6,199 bases of DNA, taken from the NCBI GenBank assembly GCA_020442225.1, contig JAGRKR010000476.1:1-6199 (forward strand), given 5' to 3'. How positions within the stretch are numbered: the stretch's first letter is position 1; every line of letters begins with the position of its first letter. This DNA comes from Hyphomicrobiaceae bacterium. GTDB taxonomy: Bacteria; Pseudomonadota; Alphaproteobacteria; Rhizobiales; Hyphomicrobiaceae. The position numbers were made by a program, and so were the translations under genes. The notes under the pieces are model-generated. The model did no database searches, was not told the DNA's origin, and saw only the letters and a program-made list of their open reading frames with translations. Shown here one piece after another: positions 1 to 5,686 of the stretch.

Positions 1-1118
1 TCGGACGTCGTCAGCTCCGGGTTCTCGTTCTTGGGATCGACGTCGGTCGCGGCCCACAGCACGGCCTGGCCGACGGTCATGCCGAGGAAGTTCTCCCAGC
101 CGACCTCTTCCAGATGCGGGTCCTGGAAGGAGTGCATGGTCACCATGTGGATGGGACCACGGCCGGCGTTGACCTCGCTGATCAGAGCGTGGTTACGCAG
201 GCAGGTCGGGATCGGCCTGTGGGTCAGATGCGAGACCTCGGGATCGAGGTATTCCTTGCCGACCATCTTCTGCAGCTCGGGGAACCACTTCGATTCGAAC
301 TCTTCGCCATAGGCGTTCTGGGTGTAGGTCTTCAGGTGGAGGAAGTAGGCGCCGACCGGGCCGTAGCCGTCCTTGAAACGGGCCAGCACGATGCGGTTTT
401 CCATCTGCGTCATCTTCGCTCCGGCCTCGATCATCAGACCGTAGGCAGAGGCGGAGGACCACGGCGCGTACCACGTACGGCCGGAGCCTTCGCCGACGGA
501 GCGCGGCTTGAAGATGTTGGAGGCGCCGCCCGCGCCGCAGATCACGGTCTTCGACTTGAAGACGTGATAGTTGCCCGTACGGACGTTGAAGCCGACCGCG
601 CCGGCGACCCGGTTCTCCTTCGCCTCGTCCATCAGCAGGTGCGTGACGCAGATGCGGTTGAAGACCTTGTCGGCGGACTTCTTGGCGGCCTCGGCCACGA
701 TGGGCTTGTAGGATTCGCCGTGGATCATGACCTGCCAGCGTCCTTCACGGAGATACCGCCCCGTTTTCGGATCGCGCATGATCGGCAGGCCCCACTCCTC
801 GAACTGGTGCACGGTCGAGTCGACGTGGCGGGCCATGTCGAACAGCAGGTCCTCGCGCACCAGCCCCATCAGATCGATGCGGGCGTAGCGGACGTGGTCC
901 TCGGGTTTGTTCTCGCCCCACCGCGTGCCCATGTAGCAGTTGATGGCGTACAGACCCTGGGCCACGGCGCCGGAACGATCGATGTTCGCCTTCTCGGCGA
1001 TGACGATCTTCTTGTCCTGCCCCCAGAACCTGGCTTCCCAGGCGGCACCTGTGCCACCCAGACCCGCACCGACGACGAGTATGTCGATGCCGTCCTCGAC
1101 GATCGTTTTGTAAGCCAT
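1..1118 (-). CDS. aprA: Adenylylsulfate (APS) reductase alpha subunit AprA, FAD-binding, 3' end cut by window edge
   Basis: Catalytic flavoprotein subunit of dissimilatory APS reductase. In sulfur oxidisers it works in the cytoplasm in reverse: sulfite + AMP give APS plus two electrons. I translated the minus strand from the ATG at 1118 and it stays open to base 1, giving 372 codons of a protein that is usually about 620-660 residues, so the C-terminal part lies outside. An N-terminal FAD-binding GxGxxG stands at residues 17-22 (GAGLGG). The stretch RSGAVAQGLYAINCYMG (48-64) and the block ARFKDGYGPVG (246-256) are typical of AprA. N60, W220 and R247 are plausible equivalents of the Archaeoglobus Asn74, Trp234 and Arg265 active-site residues; that mapping is from memory, not an alignment. 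The ATG shares one base with the aprB stop, and only a weak, distant purine run precedes it, which points to translational coupling with aprB. It is the last gene visible of the aprMBA unit. No frameshift seen. Confidence 0.96.
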   Translation of the reverse strand, partial: MAYKTIVEDGIDILVVGAGLGGTGAAWEARFWGQDKKIVIAEKANIDRSGAVAQGLYAINCYMGTRWGENKPEDHVRYARIDLMGLVREDLLFDMARHVDSTVHQFEEWGLPIMRDPKTGRYLREGRWQVMIHGESYKPIVAEAAKKSADKVFNRICVTHLLMDEAKENRVAGAVGFNVRTGNYHVFKSKTVICGAGGASNIFKPRSVGEGSGRTWYAPWSSASAYGLMIEAGAKMTQMENRIVLARFKDGYGPVGAYFLHLKTYTQNAYGEEFESKWFPELQKMVGKEYLDPEVSHLTHRPIPTCLRNHALISEVNAGRGPIHMVTMHSFQDPHLEEVGWENFLGMTVGQAVLWAATDVDPKNENPELTTS

Positions 1119-1597
1119 CAGTAATACACGCCCTTTTTCAGCTTGAGACCGGCAGACTCCAGCGTGTGCAGACCGCCTTCGTCCATGCGGATATATTTCG
1201 GCTCGTTGTACAGCAGCTCACTGTCGCGCATCTCCCGGGAAGGACCGGGAACGTCGGCGAGCTGCGGGATGGCCTTGCCCCAGGGCTTGGTCGTGATGGG
1301 CGAGAGGAAGTTCTTCTCGGTGCCGTTCCGGAACTTGATCTTCCAGGCGATCGTGCCCTTTTCCTCGTCGCGAATGACGCGGACGCTGTGGCCGAGCGGG
1401 GCGAAGTCTGCATACCCACGCACATCGATGGCGTTCTGCGGACACGCCTTCACGCAGGAGTAGCACTCCCAGCACATGCTGGGCTCGATGTTGTAGGCAC
1501 GGCGATAGGTCTTATCGATGTGCATGATGTCGGACGGGCAGATGTCGACGCAGTGTCCGCAACCGTCGCATCTGGTCATGTAGACGAAGGTAGGCAT
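1118..1597 (-). CDS. aprB: Adenylylsulfate reductase beta subunit AprB, two [4Fe-4S] clusters
   Basis: Electron-transfer subunit of APS reductase. It forms a heterodimer with AprA and carries electrons between the FAD and the membrane partner. The product is 159 residues, the normal length for AprB. Two ferredoxin-type cluster motifs are complete: C10, C13, C16, C20-P and C42, C45, C48, C52-P, each as CxxCxxCxxxCP. W43 follows the first cysteine of the second motif, in the region where family members have a Trp near the clusters. The C-terminal tail from about residue 100 (residues such as PITTKPWGK and ELLYNEPKYIRMDEGG) matches the AprB extension that wraps around AprA, which separates it from ordinary ferredoxins. 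The ATG at 1597 has AAGGAG at 1610-1605, seven bases upstream. It starts 44 bases after the aprM stop, and its TGA overlaps the aprA ATG (TGATG). Confidence 0.97.
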   Translation of the reverse strand: MPTFVYMTRCDGCGHCVDICPSDIMHIDKTYRRAYNIEPSMCWECYSCVKACPQNAIDVRGYADFAPLGHSVRVIRDEEKGTIAWKIKFRNGTEKNFLSPITTKPWGKAIPQLADVPGPSREMRDSELLYNEPKYIRMDEGGLHTLESAGLKLKKGVYY

Positions 1598-1641
1598 GAG
1601 CCGGCTCCTTATCGCTTTGAACGGAACGCGCTGCGCATCGC

Positions 1642-2478
1642 TTAGTAGTGGCGGGGTGCGTCGCGCTTGATGCCAAGTCCCATATTCATCGGGGCGTTTT
1701 GCAGCAGTTCCATCGAGTGTCGCTTCTGTTGCTCAGGATCGTCGCGCGTCAACGTCGGCAGGTTCTGAGCGAAGCCATTGGCCTTCGAAACCCGCTTCTC
1801 GAACGCTGCGGCAGGCTTGAAGAACATGTGCGAGAACTTCGACCAGGGGACCGAGCCGAACAGGATCGTCGCGGCGAGAATGAAGAGGCCGAGGAACACC
1901 GTCGACCAGCCGGCCGAGCCACTCGCCTGCAGGTAGGCCCAGATCAGGCCGAACGTGGTCGTTCCCAGCAGGGACAGAATGAAGAGGTCGGCGCGCATCA
2001 GGCGGAAGGGAGAGCTGCCCTCGGCGGCAACGTCGACGCGGATGAAGAACCAGAACCAGTAGCCGCCGACGCAGACCATGAGGGCGCCGATCGTCCACAG
2101 CAGCGGCCAGATGCCGGCGGACTGCGAGGTCGGATAGGAGAACACCATCACGATCGTCGAGACGATGAACAGGATGAAGCCGTACATCGTCAGCAGATGC
2201 GCCACGCGGCGATGGGGATTGCAGAACTCCGATGACGTCAGCACTTCGCTCGCGACGGTTTGCACCGCCATGGACGCCATGTCGCCGCCGCTGATCTGCT
2301 TGGCGCCCTTTGTCTTGGACTTGCGCCAGTGCTTGAAGAAGTAGGCCGCGCTGCCCTTGTGCAGGACGTCGAAGATGGTCCCGCCGACGACGCACAGGAT
2401 CATGGCGATGACGTACCACTGCATGACAGTGGGTGGTACACTCGCCGATAGCACGGCGAAGGGATTGGTGAACAGCAT
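1642..2478 (-). CDS. aprM: AprM, membrane anchor/quinone-interacting partner of APS reductase
   Basis: Integral membrane protein of 278 residues encoded directly upstream of aprBA. In sulfur oxidisers that lack QmoABC, AprM is thought to tie AprBA to the membrane and pass its electrons to the quinone pool. I see about five hydrophobic segments, near residues 19-38, 97-117, 124-146, 164-184 and 191-209. A polar segment (50-95) follows the first helix and a charged tail of about 65 residues ends the protein. The sequence PWSKFSHMFFKP (211-222) resembles the corresponding part of the QmoC/DsrM/HdrE-type cytochrome b membrane subunits. H40, H50, H89, H94 and H217 are candidate haem or quinone-site residues, which is inference. 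The start at 2478 is supported by GGGGAGGA at 2489-2482; M19 is a weaker alternative. The identification rests on both the sequence and its position in aprMBA order. Confidence 0.93.
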   Translation of the reverse strand: MLFTNPFAVLSASVPPTVMQWYVIAMILCVVGGTIFDVLHKGSAAYFFKHWRKSKTKGAKQISGGDMASMAVQTVASEVLTSSEFCNPHRRVAHLLTMYGFILFIVSTIVMVFSYPTSQSAGIWPLLWTIGALMVCVGGYWFWFFIRVDVAAEGSSPFRLMRADLFILSLLGTTTFGLIWAYLQASGSAGWSTVFLGLFILAATILFGSVPWSKFSHMFFKPAAAFEKRVSKANGFAQNLPTLTRDDPEQQKRHSMELLQNAPMNMGLGIKRDAPRHY

Positions 2479-2481
2479 CGG

Positions 2482-2489
2482 TCCTCCCC
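2482..2489 (-). promoter_or_regulatory. Ribosome binding site of aprM
   Basis: The minus strand reads GGGGAGGA here, and its GGAGG core ends four bases before the ATG at 2478. This strong Shine-Dalgarno match favours the first ATG over the internal Met codon at residue 19. Confidence 0.7.
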
Positions 2490-2508
2490 AAGATTAGCCC
2501 GGTCAGTT

Positions 2509-2700
2509 TTAGCGGGACGCGGTGTCCCAGCTAAGCGCGATCATGGCCAATTGACAATTGTGTTCAGCTACAGCCAATGCGGCAATCTGCTGCGGTGAAT
2601 TCGGCTCGACGGCATGGATGAGCGTACAGGCCTTGCGGTTGCTCTCGTCCACGCAGGGCAGTGCACCCGGCGAGCACACGAGCACGTGGTGTCGCTCCAT
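2509..2700 (-). CDS. Small cysteine-containing protein of unknown function (63 aa) upstream of aprM
   Basis: I do not recognise this protein. It has 63 residues with four cysteines (C9, C16, C25, C49) and no obvious signal peptide or membrane helix; residues about 35-58 could form a largely hydrophobic helix (SPQQIAALAVAEHN onward). The frame has an in-frame ATG at 2715 as well, but the ATG at 2700 is preceded by GGGAGGG at 2713-2707 with six bases of spacing, so I chose that start. The stop is 30 bases before the aprM start, on the same strand, which suggests co-transcription with aprMBA. The first half has the GC-rich third positions of its neighbours, while the second half (codons such as ATT, TTG, GTA, CAA) does not. 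The alternative is that this is a chance frame within the aprM leader. The cysteines might suggest a redox or metal role, but nothing in the sequence proves one. Confidence 0.5.
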   Translation of the reverse strand: MERHHVLVCSPGALPCVDESNRKACTLIHAVEPNSPQQIAALAVAEHNCQLAMIALSWDTASR

Positions 2701-2706
2701 CGCCTG

Positions 2707-2713
2707 CCCTCCC
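2707..2713 (-). promoter_or_regulatory. Ribosome binding site deciding the start of the 63-aa ORF
   Basis: The minus strand reads GGGAGGG, six bases before the ATG at 2700. It overlaps the alternative ATG at 2715, which itself has no comparable site, so the shorter product is favoured. Confidence 0.5.
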
Positions 2714-2778
2714 ATGCAGACCTGTCGCGCATACGCCTAGCCGCCCGAGGCTGACAGTGCCTCGTGCGCCGTTTCCAT

Positions 2779-2808
2779 TCAATAGGTCGAATATGACGGG
2801 GGAAGCAA
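2779..2808 (-). promoter_or_regulatory. Weak candidate sigma70-type promoter for the small ORF-aprMBA unit
   Basis: On the minus strand TTGCTT (2808-2803) and TATTGA (2784-2779) are separated by 18 bases within the only AT-rich patch of the interval. Each hexamer matches only three of six consensus bases, so this is a candidate by position more than by sequence. Confidence 0.2.
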
Positions 2809-2846
2809 GTGGATCGTTGATGGAACGAGGCGATATCGTCGTCGCA

Positions 2847-2881
2847 GAGCCCGGGCATCGTCCGTCGGGGCCGCCCGGCTC
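2847..2881 (-). other. GC-rich inverted repeat downstream of the MFS gene (possible transcript end hairpin)
   Basis: GAGCCCGGGC at 2847-2856 pairs with GCCCGGCTC at 2873-2881, giving nine base pairs with one bulged base and a 16-base loop. It lies about 58 bases after the MFS stop. No T run follows on either strand, so it is not a canonical intrinsic terminator. It could be a transcript-end or processing hairpin, or chance in GC-rich DNA. Confidence 0.3.
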
Positions 2882-2938
2882 AGGGACGCGGGCTCCACCT
2901 CTGCGGGTAGTCGTGGCGCTGCGGCGCGCATCGACAGC

Positions 2939-4192
2939 CTAGCGCGCGCGGTCGCCGAGGTCGCGGGCGTAGACCCTGCAGTAGCGGCTCAACACGAGCA
3001 TCGCGATGAAGCCCGCAGCCATGGAGGCGGCGCCGAACCACAGGCCGCCGCGCGGGCCGACATGGGTGATGATGGCTGCGACAACGATAGGGGCCGCGGC
3101 ATTCATGAGGTTCTGCGGCAGCGTCAGCAGGCCCATGTAGGTGCCGAACTCCCTGGGGCCGAACAGGAACAAGGGCAGCGTGTTGCGGGCGATCACGAAG
3201 AGCCCGTGGCTGAAGCCGAACAGCACGGCGAGCGTCAGTGCCGTGGGCAGGGAGACACCGAGCAGCAACGGCACGATGAAGGCGACGGGGCCCAGCAGCG
3301 TCGCGATCAGCGCCGTCGTAAGGATCGAGTGCCGGCCGCCCGAGATGAGCTCGCCAAGCCGTGCGATCGCCTGGCACGGGCCGACGATGGTCCACACGCC
3401 CACCGCAGCCGCGACCGACAGACCGGAATCCCGGAGAATGTCGATGACCTGCACGTTGACGCCCCAGGTGATGACCCCCTCCGTGCACGACCAGATCGCC
3501 AGGAGGAAAAACGCCGTGCGGCGACGCTCGGGCGGCAGCGAGCCGTGCAGAGGCAGGTTGGAGCGCGCTGGCGTGGCGCCGGGCACGAGGCGGCGCGGTC
3601 GCAGCACCCAGGCGTGGATGGGCAGGCACACCACGATGTGCAGGCAGGCGAAGATCAGGTAGGTATCGCGCCAGCCGACCAGGGCGTTGAGATACGTCGA
3701 GGTCGGCAGGAAGACGGTCGAGGCCAGCCCGCTGAACAGCATCAGCGCCGTGATGGCGCGTCGAGCGTTCTCCCCGACCACGGCGACGAGCGACGGCAGC
3801 CCGGTGTTGTTGAGCATCATCGGTGCGGCGATGCCCGCCAGCACCCAGACCAGCGCATATGACTTGAGATCCGTGGCAAAATGCATCGCCACCATGGTGA
3901 GAGAGGCGACCACCGAGCCCGTCACCATGACCCAGCGCCCGCCATGCCGATCGACGATCCGCCCGATCCGCGGAGCCACCATCGCCCCGGAAATCAGCAT
4001 GATGGTCAGGCCGCCGAAGATCCACTCGCGCGAGAGCCCGAGATCCGCACCGATCGTGCGCCCGAGGATCGACAGGGGCGTGAAGATGGTGCCCCAGCCG
4101 ATGATCTGGGTCAGCCCGAGCCCGAGAATGGCCAGGATGCTGCGGGCATCGAGCCGGGCCGGGGTGGGAGCCTCTTTTTGCAAGGACATCAT
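2939..4192 (-). CDS. Major facilitator superfamily (MFS) transporter, substrate unknown
   Basis: A twelve-helix secondary transporter of 417 residues in the inner membrane. Using the ATG at 4192, hydrophobic segments run from about residue 18 to 404 in two groups of six, separated by a polar loop near 198-225 rich in Arg and Pro. The MFS motif A lies at about 76-86 (RIGRIVDRHGG), between the second and third helices, where the family has it. The opening GLTQIIGWGT and the general pattern recall MFS proteins of the monocarboxylate/oxalate-formate-like type, but that is a loose impression and does not fix the substrate. The frame also has an ATG at 4234 (431 residues); I prefer 4192 or the next codon, 4189, because the extra N-terminus is Arg-rich and not typical and 4234 lies directly against the hairpin. 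It stands between sat and the apr genes on the same strand, so transport of a sulfur compound or related anion is possible but unproved. Confidence 0.88.
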   Translation of the reverse strand: MMSLQKEAPTPARLDARSILAILGLGLTQIIGWGTIFTPLSILGRTIGADLGLSREWIFGGLTIMLISGAMVAPRIGRIVDRHGGRWVMVTGSVVASLTMVAMHFATDLKSYALVWVLAGIAAPMMLNNTGLPSLVAVVGENARRAITALMLFSGLASTVFLPTSTYLNALVGWRDTYLIFACLHIVVCLPIHAWVLRPRRLVPGATPARSNLPLHGSLPPERRRTAFFLLAIWSCTEGVITWGVNVQVIDILRDSGLSVAAAVGVWTIVGPCQAIARLGELISGGRHSILTTALIATLLGPVAFIVPLLLGVSLPTALTLAVLFGFSHGLFVIARNTLPLFLFGPREFGTYMGLLTLPQNLMNAAAPIVVAAIITHVGPRGGLWFGAASMAAGFIAMLVLSRYCRVYARDLGDRAR

Positions 4193-4241
4193 CCAAGATG
4201 GGGCCCTGTGCGACAGGGCGCGACCACCGGGCATCGAGAGG

Positions 4242-4280
4242 CGTCATCCGTCGGCACGGTGTGTCCCCGGACGGATGACG
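4242..4280 (-). other. Strong intercistronic hairpin between sat and the MFS gene
   Basis: CGTCATCCGTC (4242-4252) and GACGGATGACG (4270-4280) are perfect reverse complements: an 11-bp stem with a 17-base loop, extendable by a G-U and a G-C pair. In the minus-strand transcript it begins 17 bases after the sat stop. No U run follows, so it is not a textbook intrinsic terminator. An attenuator, a 3'-end stabilising or processing hairpin, or a dyad operator are all possible. Confidence 0.55.
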
Positions 4281-4297
4281 TCGTGTCTGCCGCCTGC

Positions 4298-5476
4298 TCA
4301 GCCGCCGGCGCTGCGGTAGTAGTCGCTCAAGACCCGCACGACCTCCGGCCGCGAGAACTCCGGCGGGATCGGCAACCCTTCGGACAGCATGCGCCGCTGC
4401 TCGGTGCCGGAGATCTGCACCTGCTCGCTGGCATCGTGGGGGCAGGTCTTGCCCGTCGCCATGCCCATGCACTTGCGGCAGTAGAAGGTGACGTCGATCT
4501 TGAGGGGGCGGCAGAGCAGGGCGCCTTCCCACAGCTCGTCGAAGATCTTCTGCGCGTCGAACGGGCCGTAGTAGCTGCCGACGCCAGCATGATCGCGGCC
4601 GACGATCAGCCACGAGCAACCGAAATTCTGGCGGATCAGCGCGTGGATGAGCGCCTCGCGCGGGCCGGCATAGCGCATCTCGATGGGATAGCCGGCCTGG
4701 ATGACGGTGTTCGGCTTGAAGTAGTTGTCGATCATCGCCTGGATGGCGCGGGTGCGCACGTCCGCAGGGATGTCGCCGGCCTTGAGCTTGCCGAGCACCT
4801 GATGGATGAAGACGCCGTCCGTGACCTCGGCTGCAATCTTGACGAGATGCTCGTGGCTGCGATGCATGGGGTTGCGTGTCTGGAAGGCGGCGACGTCCTT
4901 CCAGCCGCGGCGGGCGAACTCGGCGCGGGACTCCTCGGGGCGGAGATAGAGGTCGGAGTACTTGGCGGGATAGTCGCCCTCGCCGAGCGCCACGACCGGT
5001 CCGGCCAGGTTGACCGCGCCCTGACCCATGACCTTCTCGACGCCGGGATGCTTGGGGTCATTGGTGCGGAAAACGTGCTGGCACTCCAGCGCCTTGTCGA
5101 TCCTGTACTTTTCGCGCACCATCATGACGCCGAGCGTCTCTTGCGTCTCGCCGTCGACCAGGGCGACCTCGTCGCCGACCGCAATCGAGCCGGCCTCGTC
5201 CTCACCGACCGAGAGCGTGATGGGGATCGGCCAGAAGACGCCGTTGCTCAGCCGCATGTCGACGACCGTGCCGCGCCAGTCGTCATGCCCCATGAAGCCA
5301 TCGAGCGGGGTGTAGGCGCCCATGCCCAGCATGAGCAGGTCGGAGACCTCGCGCGAAGAGAGCTGCACCTTGCGCAGCTTTCCGGCATGCTTCAGCGCCT
5401 CCGCACGCGCCTCCTTCGGCGCCAGCAAGGGCTTGAGCGCGCCGCCGCCATGCGGGGCAATGAGCTTATGGGACAT
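4298..5476 (-). CDS. sat: Sulfate adenylyltransferase (ATP sulfurylase), dissimilatory homo-oligomeric type
   Basis: Cytoplasmic enzyme that interconverts APS + pyrophosphate and ATP + sulfate. In this context it should run toward ATP, conserving energy from APS made by AprBA. The product has 392 residues, the usual length for the single-domain bacterial Sat with no fused APS kinase. Visible motifs are the nucleotide-binding QTRNPMHRSH (199-208, with R201, H205 and H208), GRDHAGVGSYYGPFDA (293-308), and C333-x2-C336 followed by C345 and H347, which looks like the zinc site of bacterial Sat. The frame stays open upstream to 5626, but the ATG at 5476 has AGGGAG seven bases upstream and starts the expected N-terminus, so the extra 50 codons are rejected. 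The MFS gene follows after a hairpin; a non-coding stretch of about 210 bases separates it from the HAD gene upstream, so sat probably begins its own transcript. Confidence 0.97.
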   Translation of the reverse strand: MSHKLIAPHGGGALKPLLAPKEARAEALKHAGKLRKVQLSSREVSDLLMLGMGAYTPLDGFMGHDDWRGTVVDMRLSNGVFWPIPITLSVGEDEAGSIAVGDEVALVDGETQETLGVMMVREKYRIDKALECQHVFRTNDPKHPGVEKVMGQGAVNLAGPVVALGEGDYPAKYSDLYLRPEESRAEFARRGWKDVAAFQTRNPMHRSHEHLVKIAAEVTDGVFIHQVLGKLKAGDIPADVRTRAIQAMIDNYFKPNTVIQAGYPIEMRYAGPREALIHALIRQNFGCSWLIVGRDHAGVGSYYGPFDAQKIFDELWEGALLCRPLKIDVTFYCRKCMGMATGKTCPHDASEQVQISGTEQRRMLSEGLPIPPEFSRPEVVRVLSDYYRSAGG

Positions 5477-5686
5477 CGGCGTTCTCCCTCGAGGGCTCTT
5501 CGGCCCGGCGTTCTCGGTTGGGCTCGCGACCGTCTGCGCTGGCAGCGGGCGGCAGCCCGGCAGCGCCTGTTGCTGGTCATCTCGGCCCCAGCCGCATGAC
5601 ATATCCCACGATCCGCGTCCAGTCACCGATGGTCGCGCCGGCCTGTGTGTGCCGGTGCGGCCGGGTGTGTCGCTGGACGGGCCGGC
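5477..5686 (-). other. Non-coding interval between the HAD gene and sat; likely sat promoter/leader
   Basis: This 210-base stretch contains no convincing gene. Close to the HAD stop is a GC-rich hairpin, 5634-5642 with 5651-5659 (eight pairs and one mismatch in the minus-strand transcript, eight-base loop), without a following U run; it may help end the HAD transcript. Further toward sat I see only a poor promoter candidate near the minus-strand GATATGTC at about 5600, and then the sat ribosome binding site. Confidence 0.45.
5484..5489 (-). promoter_or_regulatory. Ribosome binding site deciding the sat start
   Basis: The minus strand reads AGGGAG, seven bases before the ATG at 5476. It supports the 392-residue Sat rather than the longer open frame starting at 5626. 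Confidence 0.75.

Larger units (their letters stand above)
2701..2938 (-). other. Non-coding interval between the MFS gene and the small ORF; likely apr leader/promoter region
   Basis: This 238-base stretch has no convincing gene on either strand; the open frames across it are Arg- and Pro-rich and lack ribosome binding sites. It contains a relatively AT-rich patch at about 2775-2810 in otherwise GC-rich DNA, and a GC-rich inverted repeat at 2847-2881. Its position, after one gene and before the small ORF-aprMBA unit, makes it the best place for a promoter driving apr, although readthrough from sat is also possible. Confidence 0.5.

Noticed and set aside
114..1124. Long plus-strand open frame of 336 codons across aprA
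   Set aside because: It is antisense to a clearly recognisable aprA, is rich in Asp, Val, His, Arg and Gly as expected of a complement frame in high-GC DNA, and shows no family features.
1598..1607. Perfect 10-base palindrome GAGCCGGCTC at the aprB ribosome binding site
   Set aside because: It has no loop, so it cannot form a hairpin, and a GC-rich palindrome of this length is expected by chance; it is better explained by the Shine-Dalgarno sequence it overlaps.
2551..2579. Plus-strand TTGACA at 2551-2556 as a promoter -35 box
   Set aside because: The hexamer at 17-base spacing is CCAATG, a poor -10, and there is no plus-strand gene downstream.
2564..2858. Two other minus-strand open frames (72 and 96 codons) between the MFS gene and aprM
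   Set aside because: Both are Arg- and Ser/Gly-rich, have no ribosome binding site, and run in frames competing with the better supported 63-codon ORF.
2880..4619. Minus-strand open frame of 579 codons overlapping the MFS gene and the sat 3' end
   Set aside because: Its translation is dominated by Arg, Ala, Pro and His and lacks membrane segments, while the other frame gives a proper MFS protein; it also overlaps sat in another frame.
3881..5599. Plus-strand open frame of 572 codons across sat and the MFS 5' end
   Set aside because: It is antisense to sat along its length and has a shadow-type composition; the minus-strand genes explain the region fully.
5477..5626. N-terminal extension of sat to an ATG at 5626
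   Set aside because: The extra 50 residues do not resemble the Sat N-terminus, and the ATG at 5476 has a well placed AGGGAG.
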